A stretch of DNA of 64,000 bases, taken from the NCBI GenBank assembly GCA_009901575.1, contig WXYP01000003.1:620001-684000 (forward strand), in the 5' to 3' direction. The translations under genes were made by a program, and so were the position numbers. Origin of the DNA: Flavobacteriaceae bacterium R38. Its GTDB lineage: Bacteria; Bacteroidota; Bacteroidia; Flavobacteriales; Flavobacteriaceae. The notes below the pieces were generated by a model that saw only the letters and a list, made by a program, of their open reading frames with translations, was not told the origin of the DNA and searched no databases. Positions 59,313 to 64,000 of this stretch are shown in pieces. Every line of letters starts with the position of its first letter. The first letter of the stretch is position 1.

Positions 59313-61078
59313 TTTTTAATTAAATCGTGATCTAAAATAGAAACTCCGTCTTTAATTAAATGCGCTACTTTAGGCCTTCTTATTTTTACATCTTCTAAAT
59401 GATCTATCACAGCTACTTTCAAAGCAGGATCAAGATCGTTATTGTGAAGTAATTCAAGAATCTCTACAGATAAAAGCCAATCGTTAGGATGATTGCTTTT
59501 AAGCGTTGAGAAAATTTTATTTAAAGCGTCTCTAGAAATCGATTTTTCTTCGCGAATATCCCTGATATTTTGGTATAGGCTTTCCAGTTCTATCTGCCCG
59601 GAATCTTTTTCTACTTTAATGGTTTTAGTAGAAGATACATGGTTGACAAGATCAAAAGAAGTATAATCGGCAGCACCAGAGAAAGCTGAAACAATTTCTT
59701 TCCCTACGGCCATATCAAAAGTACCCCATTCCGGTTTGAATAAAAATTCATCTTTGTATTTGACGGTACAATCTACAAACTGAATGATCATCAATTCCCC
59801 CGAAATACTCCTCATTCCGGTCACGTTTAAACCTTCTACGGTAATTCCGCTTTCAAATTCAAATTCAATGCGCTTTCCGTCATAGAAATTATAAGCTTTT
59901 AAATCTCGTGGCCCCATATTTTCGATAGCAAGATTAATGCCTTTTAATTTTCCAATGGGAGAACTAAAGCCGTCCTGATGCGCCTGAATTCCATGCCCGA
60001 TAATTTCTTTTTCCCTAAAAGAAAGCGCGGTAGGGCCTTTAGTCTGAAAAAAGATAACCTCATTATCTTCATTTTTTATCATCCTGGAAAAAACTCCTGA
60101 TATCTGCAGCCCGGTACTTAGTTCTATTGTTCCTAAATTCTCAGACTCTATGAGTTTTGCCAGTCCTTTATGACCACCTTTTCTTAAAGCCATTGTATTA
60201 GCAAATTCTTCCAGAACCTGACTTAAATAAGCAAAATCCGGAGTCACATATAATTGAGGTTGAGGTTTTGTAATATCAAAATCTTTAAATGCAGTATCTG
60301 CAGAATAAGGAAGTTTTTCAACTTCATCGGTCATACACCATTTACTTTCGCCTATAGATGATAACAATCCTGCTCCGTATATTTTTGGATTTTCCGGAGT
60401 GCCAATCAAGCCATATTCAACAGTCCACCAATGTAAATTTCGGATTTGAGCCATTTCAGACAGTTCTCCTCCAATTTGTTGTAATTCTTCTACTTTTCTC
60501 TCAGCTTCGTCAATTTTCTCTTGCGGTGTTCCCGGTGCTTCTTTTAAGATAGATAATAACCTGATGGCCTCATACATATCGTAATCCTTCTTAGAAGAAA
60601 TAGCTTTACAGCCAATTTTGCCAAAACGCCTTAAATATTCAGCATAATCAGGATTGGCAATAATAGGAGCGTGTCCTGCCCCTTCATGAATAATATCTGG
60701 TGCAGGAGTATATTCTATATTTTCAAGTTGTCTGATATCTGAAGCAATAACCAGAACATTATAGGCTTGAAACTCCATGAACGCATTGGGAGGAATGAAT
60801 CCGTCAACTGCAACTGCGGCCCAGCCAATTTCTTTGAGAATACGGTTCATCCCGTACATACTTGGAATAGCATCAATAGAAATTCCTGTTCTCTTTAAAC
60901 CATTTAAGTATGATGAATGTGCTACTTCGCTAAGATACGTGATGTTTTTACGCATTACATACCTCCATACTGCATGATTAATCGAAGTATATTCGTCATA
61001 ATTCTGAGGTTTTATAAACTGACGTAAATGAGCTGGTAACTTGTCCAGTAATTCATTTGATTCTATTTCTTGGGCCAT
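59309..61078 (-). CDS. Phenylalanine 4-monooxygenase (aromatic amino acid hydroxylase)
   Basis: A 589-residue enzyme, longer than the ~270-residue proteobacterial form. The catalytic half (residues 1-~340) has PDIIHEGAGHAPIIANPDYA (HExxxH iron site), a downstream Glu in WWTVEYGLIG and ENPKIYGAGLLSSIGESKW. The C-terminal part (residues ~345-589) has beta-rich segments seen in the Bacteroidota version; it has no clear named domain. Converts phenylalanine to tyrosine using tetrahydropterin. Divergent from the paa TetR/paaE unit with a shared 135-bp region containing a dyad. Confidence 0.92.
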   Translation of the reverse strand: MAQEIESNELLDKLPAHLRQFIKPQNYDEYTSINHAVWRYVMRKNITYLSEVAHSSYLNGLKRTGISIDAIPSMYGMNRILKEIGWAAVAVDGFIPPNAFMEFQAYNVLVIASDIRQLENIEYTPAPDIIHEGAGHAPIIANPDYAEYLRRFGKIGCKAISSKKDYDMYEAIRLLSILKEAPGTPQEKIDEAERKVEELQQIGGELSEMAQIRNLHWWTVEYGLIGTPENPKIYGAGLLSSIGESKWCMTDEVEKLPYSADTAFKDFDITKPQPQLYVTPDFAYLSQVLEEFANTMALRKGGHKGLAKLIESENLGTIELSTGLQISGVFSRMIKNEDNEVIFFQTKGPTALSFREKEIIGHGIQAHQDGFSSPIGKLKGINLAIENMGPRDLKAYNFYDGKRIEFEFESGITVEGLNVTGMRSISGELMIIQFVDCTVKYKDEFLFKPEWGTFDMAVGKEIVSAFSGAADYTSFDLVNHVSSTKTIKVEKDSGQIELESLYQNIRDIREEKSISRDALNKIFSTLKSNHPNDWLLSVEILELLHNNDLDPALKVAVIDHLEDVKIRRPKVAHLIKDGVSILDHDLIKN

Positions 61079-61093
61079 TCAATGAATTTTTAA

Positions 61094-61187
61094 CAAAAGT
61101 ATAAAAATATTACAGCTATAAGTAGTAGAATAAATCGATAAAAACTATCGAATTATATCTTTTTTATTATATTAAAAATTATTTTTG
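61094..61187. promoter_or_regulatory. Divergent PAH / tetR promoter region with a TCGATA dyad
   Basis: TCGATA-AAAAC-TATCGA (61135-61151) is a perfect inverted repeat of 6-bp arms. TACTTTTG on the minus strand (61101-61094) and TATTTTTG on the plus strand (61180-61187) match TANNTTTG and face PAH and tetR, respectively. The dyad centre is about 45 bp from the first and 40 bp from the second. Activator or repressor function is undetermined. Confidence 0.5.
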
Positions 61188-61213
61188 ACTTCTTAAAGAG
61201 CAGAATAGGGCAA

Positions 61214-61798
61214 ATGAAAATAAAAATTGAAAACAGGAAAGAAGAAATTGTAACTACATCTTCCAAATTATTTAAAGAAAAAGGATTTAGTGCAGTTTCT
61301 ATGAGAGATATTGCTCAATCTCTAGGAATTAAAGCCGCTAGTCTTTATAATCATATCACCTCAAAACAGGAAATACTTTCTATAATTATAATAGGAGTTG
61401 CAGAGAAATTCACCAGCGGTATGGATCGGATAGTAAATTCAGACGATGATACCATAAGTAAACTGGAGCAGATTATAGAATTGCATGTGAATGTTACCGT
61501 GAATAATGCAGATGCTTTAGGGTCGCTTAATAATGATTGGATGCATTTACTGGAACCTGAATTGTCGTATTTCTTAAAACTGAGGAGTCAATACGAAGAA
61601 AGTTTCAGACAAATTATCAAATTAGGAGTAAAACAGGGAGAATTAGAACCCCTTAATGTAGAGGTAATGTTATTTTCTGTATTGTCAACACTTAGAACGC
61701 TTTATTTGTGGTATGCTAAGAAGGAAGGAGTTGATACAAAAGAATTAGTAGTGCAAATGAAAAAAGTGCTTTTGAGAGGAATTGTATTAAAACCTTAA
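61214..61798 (+). CDS. TetR/AcrR-family regulator (PaaR candidate)
   Basis: A 194-residue TetR-type protein. The N-terminal HTH domain reads IVTTSSKLFKEKGFSAVSMR, DIAQSLGIKAASLYNHITSK; the C-terminal all-helical part is a ligand domain. It lies immediately upstream of paaE. A perfect 20-bp palindrome over the paaE promoter is its likely operator. Related proteins respond to phenylacetyl-CoA; that ligand is an inference. Confidence 0.9.
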   Translation: MKIKIENRKEEIVTTSSKLFKEKGFSAVSMRDIAQSLGIKAASLYNHITSKQEILSIIIIGVAEKFTSGMDRIVNSDDDTISKLEQIIELHVNVTVNNADALGSLNNDWMHLLEPELSYFLKLRSQYEESFRQIIKLGVKQGELEPLNVEVMLFSVLSTLRTLYLWYAKKEGVDTKELVVQMKKVLLRGIVLKP

Positions 61799-61818
61799 AT
61801 AAAAATTAAGAGTATTTT

Positions 61819-61850
61819 TTTGGATTGTAAACTAACGATTGTTAGTTTTG
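61819..61850 (+). promoter_or_regulatory. paaE promoter with TetR-type palindromic operator
   Basis: TTTG (61819-61822), 20-bp spacer, TAGTTTTG (61843-61850). The palindrome AAACTAACGATTGTTAGTTT (61829-61848, 8-bp perfect arms) overlaps the -7 element, the classical layout of a repressor. The core matches the CNAACGNNCGTTNG style of known PaaR operators at 13 of 14 positions (recalled). Confidence 0.7.
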
Positions 61851-61883
61851 TGTGTTTGCTAATTATATTACTTAAGTATAAAC

Positions 61884-62957
61884 ATGTCGAGATTTCACGA
61901 AATAAAAGTTTCAGAAGTTTATAAAGAAACTGAAGATTGTAGTGTATTAACTTTTGATATTCCACAAGATTTAAAAGCATCTTTTAATTATAAACAAGGT
62001 CAATATCTCACTCTTAAAACCGAAATTGACGGGGAAGAAGTAAGACGTTCGTATTCGTTGTGTTCAAGTCCGGTAGATGATGAATGGAAGGTCGCTGTAA
62101 AGAAGATTCCGGGAGGGCTTTTTTCTACGTTTGCAAATGAGGTACTTAAAAAAGGAGATACATTAGATGTAATGGAACCTAATGGGAGCTTCTTTACCGA
62201 AGTAGTGACCGAAAAGGCAAAAAACTATGTTGTTTTTGCAGCGGGTAGTGGTATTACTCCGATTTTGTCGATAATCAAGACACATTTAGCTTTGGAGCCG
62301 GAAAGCACTTTTAAATTGTTCTATTTGAATCGCACGGCAAAATCAATTATCTTTAAGGAAGAAATAGAAGGACTTAGAAATACCTATTTTGGACGATTCG
62401 AGATTTTTTATTTCCTGACAAAAGAGCATAGGGATATCCCATTATTGAACGGACGGTTTACTTCAGAAAAACTTAAGGAGTTGACTTCAAAAGTAATTGA
62501 CGTCAAATCTGTAGACGAATGTTTTATATGCGGTCCAGAAGAAATGATATTTCTTATTCGAGATGAAATGCAAGCTGCAGGTTTGGATGAAAATAATGTT
62601 CATTTCGAATTGTTTAATACAGGAAGTAGTAAAGAAGATAAAAAACGTATAGCAACAGTATTAGAACATCAGGCAGCTAATACAGAAGTGACTATTATAG
62701 ATGGAGGGAAGGAGTTTCATTTCCCTATGGAAGACCATTATGATAATATCTTAGATGGTGCTTTAGCCGCGGGAGCAGATTTACCTTTTGCTTGTAAAGG
62801 AGGAGTATGTAGTACTTGTAAGTGTAAAATTGTAGAAGGAGATGTAGAGATGAAAGTAAATTATGCATTAGAAAAAGATGAAGTAGCTAATGGATTTGTA
62901 CTTTCATGCCAGGCGGTTCCTACCAGTGAAAAGGTTGTAGTCGATTTTGACGTATAA
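61884..62957 (+). CDS. paaE: Phenylacetyl-CoA epoxidase reductase subunit
   Basis: A 357-residue oxidoreductase of the PaaE type that passes electrons from NAD(P)H to the PaaABCDE monooxygenase. The FAD domain has YKQGQYLTLKTEIDGEEVRR and RRSYSLCSSP, the NAD domain GSGITPILSIIKTHL and FICGPEEMIFLIRDEM, and a C-terminal plant-type [2Fe-2S] domain FACKGGVCSTCKCKIVEG with its later Cys in FVLSCQAV. It begins the paa catabolic operon, ahead of paaA, and is controlled by the TetR-type operator. Confidence 0.94.
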   Translation: MSRFHEIKVSEVYKETEDCSVLTFDIPQDLKASFNYKQGQYLTLKTEIDGEEVRRSYSLCSSPVDDEWKVAVKKIPGGLFSTFANEVLKKGDTLDVMEPNGSFFTEVVTEKAKNYVVFAAGSGITPILSIIKTHLALEPESTFKLFYLNRTAKSIIFKEEIEGLRNTYFGRFEIFYFLTKEHRDIPLLNGRFTSEKLKELTSKVIDVKSVDECFICGPEEMIFLIRDEMQAAGLDENNVHFELFNTGSSKEDKKRIATVLEHQAANTEVTIIDGGKEFHFPMEDHYDNILDGALAAGADLPFACKGGVCSTCKCKIVEGDVEMKVNYALEKDEVANGFVLSCQAVPTSEKVVVDFDV

Positions 62958-63068
62958 GAAATATAAAATAAAAAACAGAGAAATATAAAAGTTTAAAAAG
63001 AAAGCATATTTTTTAGTAATCCCTTTGAACTTTTATATTTAGAGTTTGTCATTTAAAATTTAATTGAT

Positions 63069-64000
63069 ATGAGTGAAGCGCAGATCAAGAATTTAGAAGA
63101 AATGTTCGAGCAACGCATTGCCAATGATGAAAAAATCGAACCAAAAGACTGGATGCCTGAAAAATACAGAAAAACACATATCAGGCAAATATCACAGCAC
63201 GCGCATTCAGAAATAATAGGGATGCTTCCCGAAGGAAACTGGATTTCACGTGCTCCTTCATTAAGACGAAAAGTAGCATTGTTAGCGAAGGTTCAGGATG
63301 AAGCAGGGCATGGATTGTATTTATACAGTGCTTGTGAAACTTTAGGAATTTCAAGAGATGAATTGTATGAACAATTGCATTCAGGAAAGGCAAAATATTC
63401 TAGTATTTTTAATTATCCGACAATCACCTGGGCAGATATAGGAGCTATTGGCTGGTTGGTAGACGGTGCAGCTATTATTAATCAGGTGCCGCTTTGTAAT
63501 ACTTCATACGGGCCTTATGCCAGGGCTATGATTCGGGTATGTAAAGAAGAAAGCTTTCATCAGCGTCAAGGTTATGAAATTATGATGACCTTGGCTAAAG
63601 GGACACCAGAGCAAAAAGAAATGGCACAAGATGCATTAAATCGTTGGTGGTGGCCTTCTATGATGATGTTTGGACCAACAGACGATATGTCTACACATAC
63701 CGAACAGTCTATGAAATGGAAACTTAAACGTAAAACAAACGATGAATTGCGTCAGCAATTTGTAGACCAAACTGTTCCTCAAGCCGATTTATTAGGATTG
63801 AAGATGCCGGACTCAGATTTGAAATGGAATGAAGAAAAAGGTCGTTACGATTTCGGTGAGATTGATTGGGATGAATTCTGGCAGGTAGTTAAAGGTCACG
63901 GTCCTTGTAATAAAGAAAGAATGGCAGCACGAGTTAATGCATGGGAAGAAGGAGAATGGGTTCGTGATGCAGCAATGGAATATGCCAAAAAGCAAGAAGC
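63069..64000 (+). CDS. paaA: Phenylacetyl-CoA epoxidase catalytic subunit, 5' part
   Basis: The first 310 residues of the di-iron catalytic subunit that forms the ring epoxide of phenylacetyl-CoA. Typical landmarks are the [17 protein letters not shown] start, [20 protein letters not shown], the di-iron ligand helices ([18 protein letters not shown] and [15 protein letters not shown]) and the later [15 protein letters not shown]. The end of the gene is outside the window. It follows paaE by 111 bp. Confidence 0.95.
   Translation, partial: MSEAQIKNLEEMFEQRIANDEKIEPKDWMPEKYRKTHIRQISQHAHSEIIGMLPEGNWISRAPSLRRKVALLAKVQDEAGHGLYLYSACETLGISRDELYEQLHSGKAKYSSIFNYPTITWADIGAIGWLVDGAAIINQVPLCNTSYGPYARAMIRVCKEESFHQRQGYEIMMTLAKGTPEQKEMAQDALNRWWWPSMMMFGPTDDMSTHTEQSMKWKLKRKTNDELRQQFVDQTVPQADLLGLKMPDSDLKWNEEKGRYDFGEIDWDEFWQVVKGHGPCNKERMAARVNAWEEGEWVRDAAMEYAKKQE

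Overview
The window is an AT-rich chromosomal segment of a marine-type Flavobacteriaceae bacterium (phylum Bacteroidota; Kordia/Aquimarina-like, genus not determinable from this sequence). The lineage is supported by a CcoN-CcoO fused cbb3 oxidase, TonB-receptor-like and T9SS-tail-like proteins, RiPP precursors with the Bacteroidota KKLxLxK...IAxx...GG leader, a GSCFA protein, DUF4230, and promoters of the Bacteroidota type (TTTG - about 20 bp - TANNTTTG). No phage, plasmid, IS element or CRISPR array was seen.

Layout. 1-5.4 kb: the 3' end of an RND efflux pump with its TolC partner, a small zinc-ribbon protein, a secreted NTF2-like protein and a glycosyltransferase. 5.4-8.3 kb: a decayed oxidoreductase remnant, a TPR/transmembrane/AraC regulator and two small RiPP (class I lanthipeptide-like) precursors, each followed by a strong terminator; no maturation enzymes are present. 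8.3-14.1 kb: glyoxalase-like and DinB proteins, peptide deformylase, a retropepsin/PDZ protein, and a lipoprotein pair (ADP-ribosylglycohydrolase plus metallo-beta-lactamase fold). 14.2-28.2 kb: a low-oxygen respiration block, comprising two universal stress proteins, an Fnr-like regulator, the copper P-ATPase CcoI, CcoS, CcoNO, CcoQ, CcoP, CcoG, FixH, a CcoH/TauE-like membrane protein, an ECF sigma factor and HemN.

28.4-35.8 kb: an acyltransferase/SGNH protein, a jelly-roll/TM/LuxR one-piece sensor, a structured non-coding gap, an SBBP propeller protein, and an S41 peptidase with a MarR regulator. 35.9-40.3 kb: a sulfur (persulfide/thiosulfate) module, comprising two YeeE/YedE halves, an MBL-rhodanese persulfide dioxygenase-like protein, a TSUP transporter, and a DUF983 gene overlapping a second Crp/Fnr regulator. 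40.4-41.75 kb: four small genes resembling a polymorphic-toxin C-terminus with immunity genes, ending at an initiator tRNA-Met. 42-54 kb: housekeeping and envelope genes (AGCS symporter, Era, Der, a GH113-like protein, an outer-membrane beta-barrel receptor, MerR, M23 peptidase). 54-61 kb: alaS, GSCFA, DUF4230 and phenylalanine hydroxylase. 61.2-64 kb: the start of a phenylacetate (paa) operon with its TetR regulator; paaA runs off the end of the window.

The most striking result is regulatory. The two Crp/Fnr-family regulators each sit among repeated dyads: (A/C)TGAT-N4-GTCAT at four respiration promoters and GTAAC-N4-GTTAC at three sulfur promoters. In all seven promoters the dyad centre lies exactly 33 bp upstream of the centre of a TANNTTT(G/A)-like -7 element (one or two mismatches allowed), so two regulons with different operators share one class-II geometry. 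Repressor-type palindromes (MarR, TetR) instead sit in or over the 20-bp TTTG/TANNTTTG spacer. These are sequence observations; the regulator-site assignments are inference.
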